A stretch of DNA of 14,775 bases from an uncultured Clostridia bacterium (lineage in GTDB: Bacteria; Bacillota; Clostridia; Christensenellales; UBA1242): NCBI GenBank assembly GCA_934776915.1, contig CAKVNA010000007.1, positions 1 through 14,775 on the forward strand. Direction: 5' to 3'. Both the position numbers and the translations under genes were made by a program. This document shows positions 1 through 7,187 of this stretch, piece by piece; the first letter of the stretch is position 1, and every line of letters begins with the position of its first letter. Below the pieces are notes generated by a model. The model ran no database searches and was not told the DNA's origin. It saw only the letters and a program-made list of their open reading frames with translations.

Positions 1-2
1 CT

Positions 3-197
3 TCAAACATGGAAAGTACTTGCATGGGGGCAATGTTTATGACGGGGCTTGCAACGGGTGCTTATGAAACTTTGGGCGAGATAAAGTCACTTTTGTCCTC
101 GCAAAAAACTTTCACCCCGCAAAAAACTTTTGACGAAATGAACCCCCTACTTGACGAATGGCACAGAGCCGTCAAAATGACAATAAATAGAGAATAA
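3..197 (+). CDS. glpK: C-terminal fragment of an FGGY-family carbohydrate kinase, probably glycerol kinase (5' part outside the window)
   Basis: Only the last ~64 codons are present, and the reading frame is open to the left edge. The segment GAMFMTGLATGAYETL matches the conserved helix near the end of FGGY kinases (GAAYLAGLAVG..., which follows an ExT/ST motif). The ending LLDEWHRAVKMT matches the usual glycerol kinase tail (Y..W..AV). Glycerol kinase phosphorylates glycerol to glycerol-3-phosphate in the cytoplasm. The ATG at position 9 is an internal methionine, not a start. The catalytic and ATP-binding parts are outside the window, so another FGGY kinase such as xylulokinase cannot be excluded. 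The spacing of the terminal motifs favours glycerol kinase. The gene ends 94 bp before prmC on the same strand. Confidence 0.7.
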   Translation, partial: SNMESTCMGAMFMTGLATGAYETLGEIKSLLSSQKTFTPQKTFDEMNPLLDEWHRAVKMTINRE

Positions 198-291
198 AGT
201 CAGATTTTGTCTTGGAACACGAATTGTTGCAAAAAATTAGCAAAAACGAGCAATAATTGTTAAAAAATAGCAAAAATTGGAGAAAAAAGTC

Positions 292-1137
292 GTGAAACGT
301 AGTGAATTGTTGGAAAAAATGAGAATTGAACTTCAAAATATCCAAAATTTCGACATAAATGACATAAAGAATGTTGTTTGTGAAGTTTTGCGATTGAACA
401 CAAAAGATTATGTGTTAAAAAATGAGTTTTCTGACGAAGAAATAAGAATTTTGCAAAATGTGGTCGAAAAATTAAAGAAAAATATGCCGCTTGACAAAAT
501 TTTGGGACGAAAATGTTTTTATGGCAGAGATTTTGTGACAAATGAAAATGTTTTAAGCCCACGGAAAGAAACGGAACTTTTGGTGGAGCAAAGTTTAAAA
601 TATTTGTCGAATATAAGGGAAAACGCTCGAGTGCTTGACCTATGCTCGGGCAGCGGGTGCATTGGGCTTACAATTTCGTGCCAAACGCATGGGAGGGCGG
701 AAGTTGTGCTGACAGATATTTCAGACAAGGCTTTGTCTGTGGCAAAAGAAAATGGCAAAAAACTTGGGGCAAAAAATGTCCGATATGTTTTGGGGGATAT
801 GTTCGAGGGGTTGAAAAATGACGATAAATTTGATATAATCATTTCAAACCCACCATACATAGAAACAAGCACAATATCCTCTCTTGACCCACAAGTGAAA
901 AACTATGACCCATGGCTTGCGCTTGACGGTGGGGAAGACGGGCTTAAATTTTATAGGCAAATTGCAGCAAGTGCCGAAAAATATCTTAAAACAAACGGCG
1001 TCATTCTTATGGAAATTGGGTGCAATCAAGGACTTTCTGTGCAAGAGATATTTAAAGCGGCAGGCTTTGGCACTCAACTTATTAAAGACTACTCACAGAA
1101 TGATAGAATTGTGATTGCAAAGCAAAATAAGAAATAA
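292..1137 (+). CDS. prmC: Release factor glutamine N5-methyltransferase PrmC (HemK)
   Basis: PrmC transfers a methyl group from S-adenosylmethionine to the glutamine of the GGQ motif of release factors 1 and 2, which raises their termination activity. The protein has an N-terminal helical domain (about residues 1-90) and then a Rossmann methyltransferase domain. That domain carries the SAM motif DLCSGSGCIG (116-125), an acidic residue at the end of the next strand (TDIS, 141-144) and the diagnostic NPPY (186-189) that binds the target glutamine. Length is about 281 aa, normal for the family. I chose GTG 292 because GGAG at 279-282 sits nine bases upstream; the in-frame TTG at 277 has no ribosome site. 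It is followed by prfA on the same strand, and the two are functionally linked as enzyme and substrate. The order prmC-prfA is the reverse of the common prfA-prmC. Confidence 0.95.
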   Translation: MKRSELLEKMRIELQNIQNFDINDIKNVVCEVLRLNTKDYVLKNEFSDEEIRILQNVVEKLKKNMPLDKILGRKCFYGRDFVTNENVLSPRKETELLVEQSLKYLSNIRENARVLDLCSGSGCIGLTISCQTHGRAEVVLTDISDKALSVAKENGKKLGAKNVRYVLGDMFEGLKNDDKFDIIISNPPYIETSTISSLDPQVKNYDPWLALDGGEDGLKFYRQIAASAEKYLKTNGVILMEIGCNQGLSVQEIFKAAGFGTQLIKDYSQNDRIVIAKQNKK

Positions 1138-1227
1138 GAAAGAAGAAATAAGAAATTGGCGATTATCGAAAATTGTTGGAATAAAGAAAAACTTATCAAA
1201 GATTGTCGAAAAATAGGAAAGAAAAAA

Positions 1228-2298
1228 ATGATTGAAAAACTGGATAGCATTGAAAAGAAATTTGAAGATTTAACAAGCAAGATTGCAGACCCCGCAGTTA
1301 TTGCCGACAACAGAACATGGCAAAAACTTGCAAAGGAACACAGCGACCTTTTGCCTGTTGTCGAAAAATATAGGGAACTTAAAAAGATTTCCAAAAATCT
1401 GGCTAACGCAGAGCAACTCCTTAAAAGCGAAAAAGAATTGGAAATGAGGACTCTTGCCGAGGAAGAAATTAAGTCGTGCAAAGAGCAAAAGGAAAATTGC
1501 GAGCAAGAACTTAAGATTTTGCTTCTTCCAAAAGACGAAAATGACGACAAAAATGTCATTATGGAAATAAGAGCGGGCGCTGGCGGTGATGAAGCGGGGC
1601 TTTTTGCCGCAGAACTTGTTAGAATGTATATTATGTATGCCGAAAAGCACAGATTTAAAGTTGAAATGCTTTCCTCAAATGAAATCGAATTGGGCGGAAT
1701 TAAAGAGGCTGTCTTTCAAGTTTCGGGCAAAGGGGCATATAGCAAGTTGAAATTTGAAAGCGGCGTTCACAGAGTTCAGCGTGTGCCAGAAACGGAAAGC
1801 CAAGGGCGAATTCACACATCAACAGTCACCGTGGCAGTGCTTCCAGAACTTGAAGAAGTGGAGTTTGAAATTTTGGACAAAGACCTAAGGGTTGACACCT
1901 ACAGAAGCAGCGGAGCGGGCGGACAACACATCAACAAAACAGACAGTGCCATTCGTCTTACTCACCTTCCAACGGGCATTGTTGTCACTTGCCAAGACGA
2001 GCGTAGCCAACTTAAAAACAGAGATAAAGCAATGATGATTTTGAAAGCAAAATTATATGACTACTATCAAGGGCAAAAGAATAAGGAATATGCCGACAAT
2101 AGGAAGGCTCAAGTGGGGACGGGCGACAGAAGCGAAAGAATAAGAACATACAACTTCCCTCAAGGAAGAATCACAGACCACCGAATTGGCTACACCGCCT
2201 ACAATCTTTTGGACTTTATGAATGGCGACATTGACGAACTCTTAACCGAACTTCAACTTGAAGACCAAAAACGAAAACTTGAAACATTAGACGAGTAA
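1228..2298 (+). CDS. prfA: Peptide chain release factor 1 (RF1)
   Basis: RF1 recognises UAA and UAG in the ribosomal A site and triggers release of the finished protein. The sequence shows the family order: an N-terminal coiled helical domain (about 1-95), the codon-recognition tripeptide P-x-T in RVPETESQGR (187-189), which is the RF1 type and not the SPF of RF2, and the catalytic GGQ loop (231-233) in SSGAGGQHIN. The C-terminal RTYNFPQGRITDHR block is also typical. Length is 356 aa, against about 360 for the E. coli protein. The frame is open further upstream to a TTG at 1156. I chose ATG 1228 because AGGAAAG at 1215-1221 is a good ribosome site and MIEKL matches the usual RF1 beginning. 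Glutamine 233 is the expected target of the upstream PrmC. Confidence 0.97.
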   Translation: MIEKLDSIEKKFEDLTSKIADPAVIADNRTWQKLAKEHSDLLPVVEKYRELKKISKNLANAEQLLKSEKELEMRTLAEEEIKSCKEQKENCEQELKILLLPKDENDDKNVIMEIRAGAGGDEAGLFAAELVRMYIMYAEKHRFKVEMLSSNEIELGGIKEAVFQVSGKGAYSKLKFESGVHRVQRVPETESQGRIHTSTVTVAVLPELEEVEFEILDKDLRVDTYRSSGAGGQHINKTDSAIRLTHLPTGIVVTCQDERSQLKNRDKAMMILKAKLYDYYQGQKNKEYADNRKAQVGTGDRSERIRTYNFPQGRITDHRIGYTAYNLLDFMNGDIDELLTELQLEDQKRKLETLDE

Positions 2299-2306
2299 AT
2301 TATAGT
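2279..2306 (+). promoter_or_regulatory. Candidate sigma-70-type promoter for the 697-residue gene
   Basis: A TTGAAA (2279-2284) and a TATAGT (2301-2306) are separated by 16 bases at the very end of prfA. Each differs from the consensus by one base. Transcription from here would leave a leader of about 70 bases before the ATG at 2385. Chance matches are common in AT-rich DNA, so this is only a candidate. Confidence 0.35.
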
Positions 2307-2384
2307 TTAATAAGTTTAAATTATAGTGTTGCTTTTATGTAATAAATTGAGAGACTTTGGTGAAAATTGTAAAAGGAGTAAAAT

Positions 2385-4478
2385 ATGGCAGAGCAAGAAC
2401 AAGTTATGGAACACAAAATGAAAACGCCCGAAGTTAACCCTCAAAAAGTTGAGAAAAATGAGGCGGAAGAAGTTAAATTTGTGAAAGCAAATGGTGAAAC
2501 TTTGACGAATATGCAAGCCATTGAAAGTTGCCGCCATGAGCAAAATAGGGACATAATTGACAATCTTAGACTTGGCAGTTATGACCGCTTTGGCAACTAT
2601 ATAATTGTCCCTGCAATTAGGGAAGAACTTTTGACAATTCCAAAAATTGTTTATGTAAAACAAGTCCAAAAAGACAAAACAATTTACGACATGAAGTCCA
2701 TGATTCCACTTTTTGGGGATATATTCTTCAAACTCGTGTCGTCAAAAGAAGAAGTAACTTTGTATCTTGTGGAAACTGTTAGGCGTGAGGCGGGCGACTA
2801 TGTTGAAGTATATGAGGAAGTTTTGGACAACTTTTCCATGACAGAAGACGACTATGTTCCACTTTCTGTCATTTTCAGAAACTACAATATTTATGACGAA
2901 GATGATGGCGACTATGGCAAAAAGGTGTTTTCTGCCTTTGACTTTATGAACATCTTAACTCGCAAAATTTACCTTTCTCTCTTGTCAAGAGAGTTGCTTG
3001 AGATTGCCGAATTTGACGACAAACAAGCCTTTGAAGAAATGATTGCAATATTAAAAGATAGCGGCGAATATGGCGAGAGAGTTCTTGAAGTTTTTGAAAA
3101 CAGAGTGAAAGATAGACCAGAGATTTATGACCTTGCAACTTCCAAAGAATACAACAAAGCAGTGCTGGAAATTTTGCTTTCTGCAGTTGACATCGCCACA
3201 ACCCAAGCAGATAAGGAAAATTATGAAACAAGGGAAGTGTATTTCAAACTTTTGGGTGTCAGAAACAAGAATATGGACAAATATCTTGCACAGGCAAACG
3301 AGAAAATTGACGAGCAATATGTGTCGAATATTGTCACCCGTGCGACAAAGCATTTCTTGCAAGGCGAAGACGAAAAACAAGACGAAGTGTTGCTAGATTT
3401 CATGGACAAAATTTCTCCAACCAAAAAGCGAACGGAAAAGAGAAAGCTCGACGCTCCAATCTTAAAGCAAGGGCTTGAAGAAAGAAAAGAAGCCGAAAGG
3501 CTTGCCGCAGCAGTTGCCGTCACTTCGACAAAAGAAGAAGCAATTAAGCAAATTTTGACCGCCAAAAAAGACGAGAAAAAGAAATCTGCAACCCCAGCAA
3601 ACAAAAAACTTAAGCCAGCCAAAAAGGCGGCAAAGAAGTCGGCGAAGAAAGGTGGCAAGGCTAAGGCAAAGGGCAAAGCCAAGAGCAAGCCAAAGGCAAA
3701 AGTCAAAGCGAAAAAGGCAGTCAAAAAGCCACAAGACGCCAAGAAAGCCGCCGCCAAAACGGGCAAAAAACTTAAGCCAGCCAAGAAAGCAGCAAAGAAA
3801 TCTGACGACAAGAAAAAGGATAAGAAAAAGAAGAAAGATTATGGCGTTACATTCAGCAGAAGTTTCCTCGAAAAATATCGCTCAATTTCCAGTCTTTCCG
3901 CTGTAACAACCATTCCTCAAACTGCACCCGCTCAACCTATGCCACAAGAACAATCCGTTGTGGAACAAATTAAGAGTGAGCAAGCCTCAAAACCTCAGAA
4001 AAAGTCTGTAAGCAAGCCAAAATCACAAGACCAAGGGACTACCCCAGTTTTTGGCTTTGAAGTTGGCAATGAGGAAATAAGAAATGGTTTTTCAAGTGAT
4101 TTTATTGCAGAATCATTTGTCCCTAAAGACGAATTGGGAAGAAAATCTCGCACAAAGTCTGCCACAAAACCTAAAATAGAAATAAACCAAAATGTTGTAA
4201 ATGACGAAATTCTTAACCTCTTTGCAGAACCAAAACCAGCGGAAACTGTGCAGAAAACTACAACGCAAGTTGAAAAGGAACAAACACAAAACTTTTCAAG
4301 CGTAAAGGAAGAAATTATAAGAGAGCAATTTAGGAAAAAGCAGAAAGAAGCAGAGGCTGAAGTAACAGTTATGGAAAAAACGCAAACTCCACCTCAAAAC
4401 GCTTCTTCCATTGAAAAAGAAGTTTTGCAGCCTAACATGGCTCCAAAATCAGCACAAGATGAGCAATTTTTCCACTAA
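2385..4478 (+). CDS. Unknown 697-residue protein with a histone-H1-like Lys/Ala-rich segment
   Basis: I do not recognise the N-terminal family. AGGAG at about 2375-2379 precedes ATG 2385. Residues 1-35 are charged and probably disordered. Residues 35-345 look folded, mixed alpha/beta and acidic (for example DEDDGD near 171-176), with no signal peptide or membrane segment. Residues 395-486 are extremely basic and built from AKKAAKK-type repeats; KKLKPAKKAAKKS occurs twice (407-419 and 461-473). This composition is like eukaryotic H1 tails and bacterial H1-like proteins, which bind DNA or RNA. The tail (487-697) is rich in Q, P, S, K and E and probably disordered. It may tether an acidic folded domain to nucleic acid, but that is inference. 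It lies downstream of prfA on the same strand with its own probable promoter, and is likely a host gene. Confidence 0.85.
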   Translation: MAEQEQVMEHKMKTPEVNPQKVEKNEAEEVKFVKANGETLTNMQAIESCRHEQNRDIIDNLRLGSYDRFGNYIIVPAIREELLTIPKIVYVKQVQKDKTIYDMKSMIPLFGDIFFKLVSSKEEVTLYLVETVRREAGDYVEVYEEVLDNFSMTEDDYVPLSVIFRNYNIYDEDDGDYGKKVFSAFDFMNILTRKIYLSLLSRELLEIAEFDDKQAFEEMIAILKDSGEYGERVLEVFENRVKDRPEIYDLATSKEYNKAVLEILLSAVDIATTQADKENYETREVYFKLLGVRNKNMDKYLAQANEKIDEQYVSNIVTRATKHFLQGEDEKQDEVLLDFMDKISPTKKRTEKRKLDAPILKQGLEERKEAERLAAAVAVTSTKEEAIKQILTAKKDEKKKSATPANKKLKPAKKAAKKSAKKGGKAKAKGKAKSKPKAKVKAKKAVKKPQDAKKAAAKTGKKLKPAKKAAKKSDDKKKDKKKKKDYGVTFSRSFLEKYRSISSLSAVTTIPQTAPAQPMPQEQSVVEQIKSEQASKPQKKSVSKPKSQDQGTTPVFGFEVGNEEIRNGFSSDFIAESFVPKDELGRKSRTKSATKPKIEINQNVVNDEILNLFAEPKPAETVQKTTTQVEKEQTQNFSSVKEEIIREQFRKKQKEAEAEVTVMEKTQTPPQNASSIEKEVLQPNMAPKSAQDEQFFH

Positions 4479-4577
4479 TTGTTATATATTTTTCTGAAAA
4501 GTCAAGAAAATTTAGCAAAAAATTTGAAAAAGTTTAAAAAATTTTAGATATGGGCTAAATTATGGGAGAAAAAAGCA

Positions 4578-4603
4578 AACCATACCTTTGCAAAGGTATG
4601 GTT
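4578..4603. repeat. Perfect 26-bp palindrome
   Basis: Two 13-base arms, beginning AACCATACC and ending GGTATGGTT, are exact reverse complements with no spacer. It lies 100 bases after the stop of the 697-residue gene. There is no T-run directly after it; the nearest T-rich stretch (4614-4618) is eleven bases away. It is therefore not a clean intrinsic terminator. It could be a weak terminator, an operator or recombination site, or a preferred IS30 target, since IS30 elements are known to favour symmetric sequences. Confidence 0.6.
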
Positions 4604-4648
4604 GAGGCGAAAATTTTTGGTGGGAAATATATTTATTGCATGACAAAG

Positions 4649-4675
4649 AAGAGTGTAGGCTCTGCACTCTTTTTT
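4649..4675 (+). terminator. Intrinsic terminator-like hairpin
   Basis: A ten-pair stem (4649-4658 with 4662-4671, one G-U pair, three-base loop) is followed by a run of T to 4675. On the plus strand this is a good terminator for the host transcript. It also lies just beyond the 3' end of the minus-strand transposase gene, and so may block transcription into or out of the insertion sequence. Confidence 0.65.
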
Positions 4676-4710
4676 AGTTAAATATTTTTGAAATGATTGT
4701 AAGATATATT

Positions 4711-5721
4711 TTAAGCAAGTTTTTGAAGTTCTTTTTCAAAAAGTTCATGTGATGTTGCATAACCTAAAACTTCCCGGGGATAATTATTCACCCAATCTTC
4801 CACTTGTTGAATATCTTGAATGGAATACTTTGAAATGTCAGAGCCTTTGGGGATAAGTCTTCTTATTTCTCTATTAAGTCGTTCATTAGTTCCACGTTCT
4901 GATGAACAATAAGGGTGACAATAATATACAGATGTTCTTTTGCTATTGCCATACGAAGATTTTTCGATTCCTTGGAAGTCTGCAAATTCACTCCCATTAT
5001 CAACAGTTATTGTTTTAAAAATCTTTTTAAAAAGTTTCCCAAACCGTCTTTCCAAAACATTAAGACAACGAACAACAGTGTTTGCTTTTTGATTTTCCAT
5101 TTTAAAAATTATTTCTTTTCTTGTTAATCTTTCACTTAAGACAAGAAGAACAGACTTTGTTCTGCCACAAACACAGTCCATTTCCCAGTTTCCAAAAGTA
5201 TTTCTATATTTTATTTCATGTGGTCTTCTTTCTATGCTTGTGCCTTTTGGGGCATGTTTATATTTAACTTTTCTATATTCTTTTTTTCGTTTTTCTAATT
5301 TAATATGTGGAAACAAGCCAATTTTAATATATCTGTATAGGGTTGTTTTGCTTATTCTTGTTTTGAAAGGTAAGTCTTTATATTTAATTTCACCAAGTGT
5401 TGCACAAGCGGATAGTTTATCTTTTACAACACGTTTTTCTATGTAATTTACAAATTCATAGTCATTGCCGAGTTTAATCGGTCTTCCTTTTTTGGTGCAA
5501 AGCAAGTCATATCTATCTTGTGAGCGGTTGGCAGAATATGTTTTGTAATATTTCCATGTTGAGCCATTTAAAAGCGTACATTCACCACGTTTAAGTTCTC
5601 TATATATTGTGCATAGGTGCAAACCTAATAGTTGTGCAATTTCTTTCTTTGTTTTCTTTGCATTGTTTAATGTTTCAATCTGAAGTCTTTGTGTCCATGT
5701 TAAACTCTTTTTTCTTCCCAT
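4711..5721 (-). CDS. IS30-family DDE transposase
   Basis: The transposase cuts and joins DNA ends to move the element. The 336-aa product has an N-terminal helix-turn-helix (about 8-46, including the helix-turn-helix segment KKEIAQLLGLHLCTIYREL) and a C-terminal RNase-H-like catalytic core. The acidic triad is visible: D182 in GNWEMD, D241 in TVDNGSEF and E280 in RGTNERLN. Spacing between the last two is 38 residues, against 33 usual in IS30, because of a small insertion around GNSKR (258-262). The start ATG at 5721 is preceded on the minus strand by AAAGGAG. The gene looks complete and intact. It is transcribed in the same direction as the prophage genes and separated from them by one opposite-strand gene. 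Spiroplasma filamentous phages (SpV1 group) carry IS30-type transposases, so this may be the prophage integration enzyme. Confidence 0.93.
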   Translation of the reverse strand: MGRKKSLTWTQRLQIETLNNAKKTKKEIAQLLGLHLCTIYRELKRGECTLLNGSTWKYYKTYSANRSQDRYDLLCTKKGRPIKLGNDYEFVNYIEKRVVKDKLSACATLGEIKYKDLPFKTRISKTTLYRYIKIGLFPHIKLEKRKKEYRKVKYKHAPKGTSIERRPHEIKYRNTFGNWEMDCVCGRTKSVLLVLSERLTRKEIIFKMENQKANTVVRCLNVLERRFGKLFKKIFKTITVDNGSEFADFQGIEKSSYGNSKRTSVYYCHPYCSSERGTNERLNREIRRLIPKGSDISKYSIQDIQQVEDWVNNYPREVLGYATSHELFEKELQKLA

Positions 5722-5752
5722 GTTTTTATTCTCCTTTGTCTAAATTTGTCGA

Positions 5753-5781
5753 AATGTATGTTATTTTGTCACATATGTTAA
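5753..5781 (-). promoter_or_regulatory. Candidate transposase promoter
   Basis: Read on the minus strand, TTAACA (5776-5781) and TACATT (5753-5758) are separated by 17 bases, about 30 bases before the transposase start codon. Its -35 box overlaps that of the plus-strand promoter at 5778-5805, since both use the GTTAAC symmetric hexamer. The -10 box is only a moderate match. Confidence 0.35.
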
Positions 5782-5805
5782 CTTTTTAATTTTGCATGTT
5801 ATAAT
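5778..5805 (+). promoter_or_regulatory. Candidate promoter of the small membrane protein gene
   Basis: TTAACT (5778-5783) lies 16 bases upstream of a perfect TATAAT (5800-5805). Transcription would begin near 5812, about 30 bases before ATG 5843. This puts the gene under its own control, separate from the minus-strand phage operons. Confidence 0.55.
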
Positions 5806-5842
5806 AAAGAAAATTTATATTTCTAACTAAAGGGAAATGCTT

Positions 5843-6271
5843 ATGGAAGAAGAAGTAAAAAAGAAGAAAAAACATCCGTTCAAAATCTTTCTAAAGGTAA
5901 TTGCCATCTGGTTCGGATGTGCTATTATTTTTACAGGAGTTTATTTTGGTATCTTTGCCAAGGCGAAACTTGCATACAACGGAATAGAGTATAACGGCTT
6001 AGAAGCCTATGTATACATTGAAATAGACAATAGGTCAACAGACCAAATTAAGTTTGATAGGACAAATTTCTCAATCAAGGGAAATAATGTATCTAAAACA
6101 GCAAATGCGTTATATACAATGTATTCTGGAACAGATAGATACGGTTATCAATCTGGAGAATATATATTAAATTCTTTTGATAAGGTAAAAATAATGCTTG
6201 TGTTTTATAGAACGGATATTACAACAGACTGTTCAATATACTACAATGGAGAACTCATATCCAAATTATAA
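5843..6271 (+). CDS. Small single-pass membrane protein of unknown function (142 aa)
   Basis: The N-terminus is short and strongly basic (KKKKKH, 6-11), followed by one hydrophobic segment at about 15-38. The remaining ~100 residues (for example YVYIEIDNRSTDQI) look like a small beta-sandwich exposed outside the cell. The basic-then-hydrophobic order suggests the N-terminus stays inside. I chose ATG 5843 because AAAGGGA at 5829-5835 is correctly spaced for it and too close for the upstream in-frame ATG at 5837. It is the only gene on the plus strand within the mobile region, has its own promoter and ends in a strong terminator. This is the usual layout of a lysogeny-expressed accessory gene, so surface exclusion or another cargo role is possible. 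No family is recognised and the function is inference. Confidence 0.8.
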   Translation: MEEEVKKKKKHPFKIFLKVIAIWFGCAIIFTGVYFGIFAKAKLAYNGIEYNGLEAYVYIEIDNRSTDQIKFDRTNFSIKGNNVSKTANALYTMYSGTDRYGYQSGEYILNSFDKVKIMLVFYRTDITTDCSIYYNGELISKL

Positions 6272-6283
6272 CAAATAATTTAT

Positions 6284-6321
6284 AAAAAAACTAGGTGAAT
6301 AAAACACCTAGTTAATTTTTT
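6284..6321. terminator. Bidirectional intrinsic terminator
   Basis: A nine-pair stem (6289-6297, CTAGGTG side, with 6305-6313) and a seven-base loop is flanked by a run of A on the left (6284-6290) and T on the right (6316-6321). It can therefore stop transcription in both directions. It separates the plus-strand membrane protein gene from the converging minus-strand phage operon and marks the 3' end of that operon. Confidence 0.85.
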
Positions 6322-6329
6322 GTATATTG

Positions 6330-6530
6330 TTATCTTGTAAGTTGCAGAAAAGAAAGTTTTTGAAGCAAGTGTTTGTTGCTTGCGACAAGCAGTTCTATCT
6401 TTTGCGACATTCGAGTTATTGTTTCGTTCTCTGTAAGGAGCAAAGTTTTTACTTTTTCTTTCAACAATATATTTTCCTGTTCTAGTCGTTTTATATATAT
6501 TTCTTTATTAAATTTTTGTGTATCGTTCAT
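6330..6530 (-). CDS. Small leucine-zipper-like protein (66 aa), unknown function
   Basis: The protein is almost entirely one predicted amphipathic helix with leucine or isoleucine at heptad spacing (for example YIKRLEQENILLKEKVKTLL, 12-31). It therefore probably forms a coiled-coil dimer with itself or with the coiled-coil proteins of the two genes before it. The stop of the 214-residue gene is only seven bases before the ATG. The AAGGAG within that gene's last codons is the likely ribosome site, though 13 bases is a long spacing. It is the last gene of the minus-strand operon and runs into the bidirectional terminator. No family is recognised. Confidence 0.65.
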   Translation of the reverse strand: MNDTQKFNKEIYIKRLEQENILLKEKVKTLLLTENETITRMSQKIELLVASNKHLLQKLSFLQLTR

Positions 6531-6537
6531 TTTTTGA

Positions 6538-7182
6538 TTATTTCTCCTTTTTGTTTTTAAGTTTTTGATACGCTTTTTGCAGTTCCCAGACTATGTTTAA
6601 TAGTTGGTTCTTTGTTTTTGACTCAAAATATGAATATTCATATTCTTGTTTTGGGTCGTAGGCCATAGGTATTTCTTCTTCGTTAATTTCAGTGGAAGAA
6701 GTGTCTTCAATGACCTTTTCGGGCTTATCCCCGTCTTTCATAGTTTTTATGTATTCACGAATTTGCTTAACTGTCATTTCTGGACGGATAAACTGTTTGT
6801 CCACCAATTCAAACACTGTTTCTTGTGACAGTGGCAGAAGTTCAAACAATTTGCTAGGCGAAAAATCTTGCAAATATTCTACAAGGGTACAAGGATAACC
6901 TTGTATGTCTGGTGGATACATAAATCTTTCATAGCAACTTTTATATCTACTGACAGCTTTTTTATCAAAACCAAATTTTGCAAGTAATTTGTATGAATTA
7001 TATACTTCATGTTTTTTTGTTACCCAGAAGTTGTTTTTACAGTAGTCCCATATTTTATAAACACCAAGACAAAGTGAACAAAAATTCTTTCGGTTATTAT
7101 TAAAGCAAGTATTCAACCAATCTATATAATAATTAAGTTGATCGTCATCAAATTCTAAATCACATTTTATAAAGTTTTCCAT
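6538..7182 (-). CDS. Unknown 214-residue protein, possible replication or partition accessory
   Basis: The N-terminal half (1-115) is helical, with several cysteines and aromatic residues (CSLCLGVYKIW near 35-45). The section FSPSKLFELLPLSQETVFELVDKQF followed by MTVKQIREYIK (about 107-145) resembles a motif I know from Firmicutes plasmid and phage proteins, where a folded DNA-binding part is followed by SKL.ELLPL...MTV.EIR. I recall this from memory, not from a search. The C-terminus (about 185-214) is a short coiled coil. The start is well supported: AAGGAG overlaps the stop of the preceding 125-residue gene, which is five bases away, so translation is coupled. It may act with the neighbouring coiled-coil proteins, but its job is not known. 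Confidence 0.8.
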   Translation of the reverse strand: MENFIKCDLEFDDDQLNYYIDWLNTCFNNNRKNFCSLCLGVYKIWDYCKNNFWVTKKHEVYNSYKLLAKFGFDKKAVSRYKSCYERFMYPPDIQGYPCTLVEYLQDFSPSKLFELLPLSQETVFELVDKQFIRPEMTVKQIREYIKTMKDGDKPEKVIEDTSSTEINEEEIPMAYDPKQEYEYSYFESKTKNQLLNIVWELQKAYQKLKNKKEK

Positions 7183-7187
7183 ATTTT

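Larger units (their letters stand above)
4641..5771 (-). mobile_element. IS30-family insertion unit (ends tentative)
   Basis: The unit is defined by the intact IS30-type transposase at 4711-5721. A 7-base inverted match, TGACAAA at 4641-4647 and TTTGTCA at 5765-5771, would give an element of about 1.13 kb, a normal size for IS30 elements. The match is short and I could not find a longer terminal inverted repeat, so both ends are uncertain. The transposase may instead belong to the neighbouring phage as its integration enzyme. In that case the true ends lie farther apart, with the right one outside the window. Confidence 0.4.

Noticed and set aside
277..291. TTG start of prmC at 277
   Set aside because: No ribosome site upstream; GTG 292 has GGAG nine bases away.
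3221..3811. 196-codon minus-strand frame opposite the Lys-rich segment
   Set aside because: It is the mirror image of the AAG/GCC-rich coding sequence, with low-complexity FLAAFLA content and no ribosome site.
4641..5771. Longer terminal inverted repeats of the IS30 element
   Set aside because: Only TGACAAA matched convincingly. Other AT-rich similarities (around 4515-4535 versus 5780-5796) are no better than chance, so the ends remain tentative.
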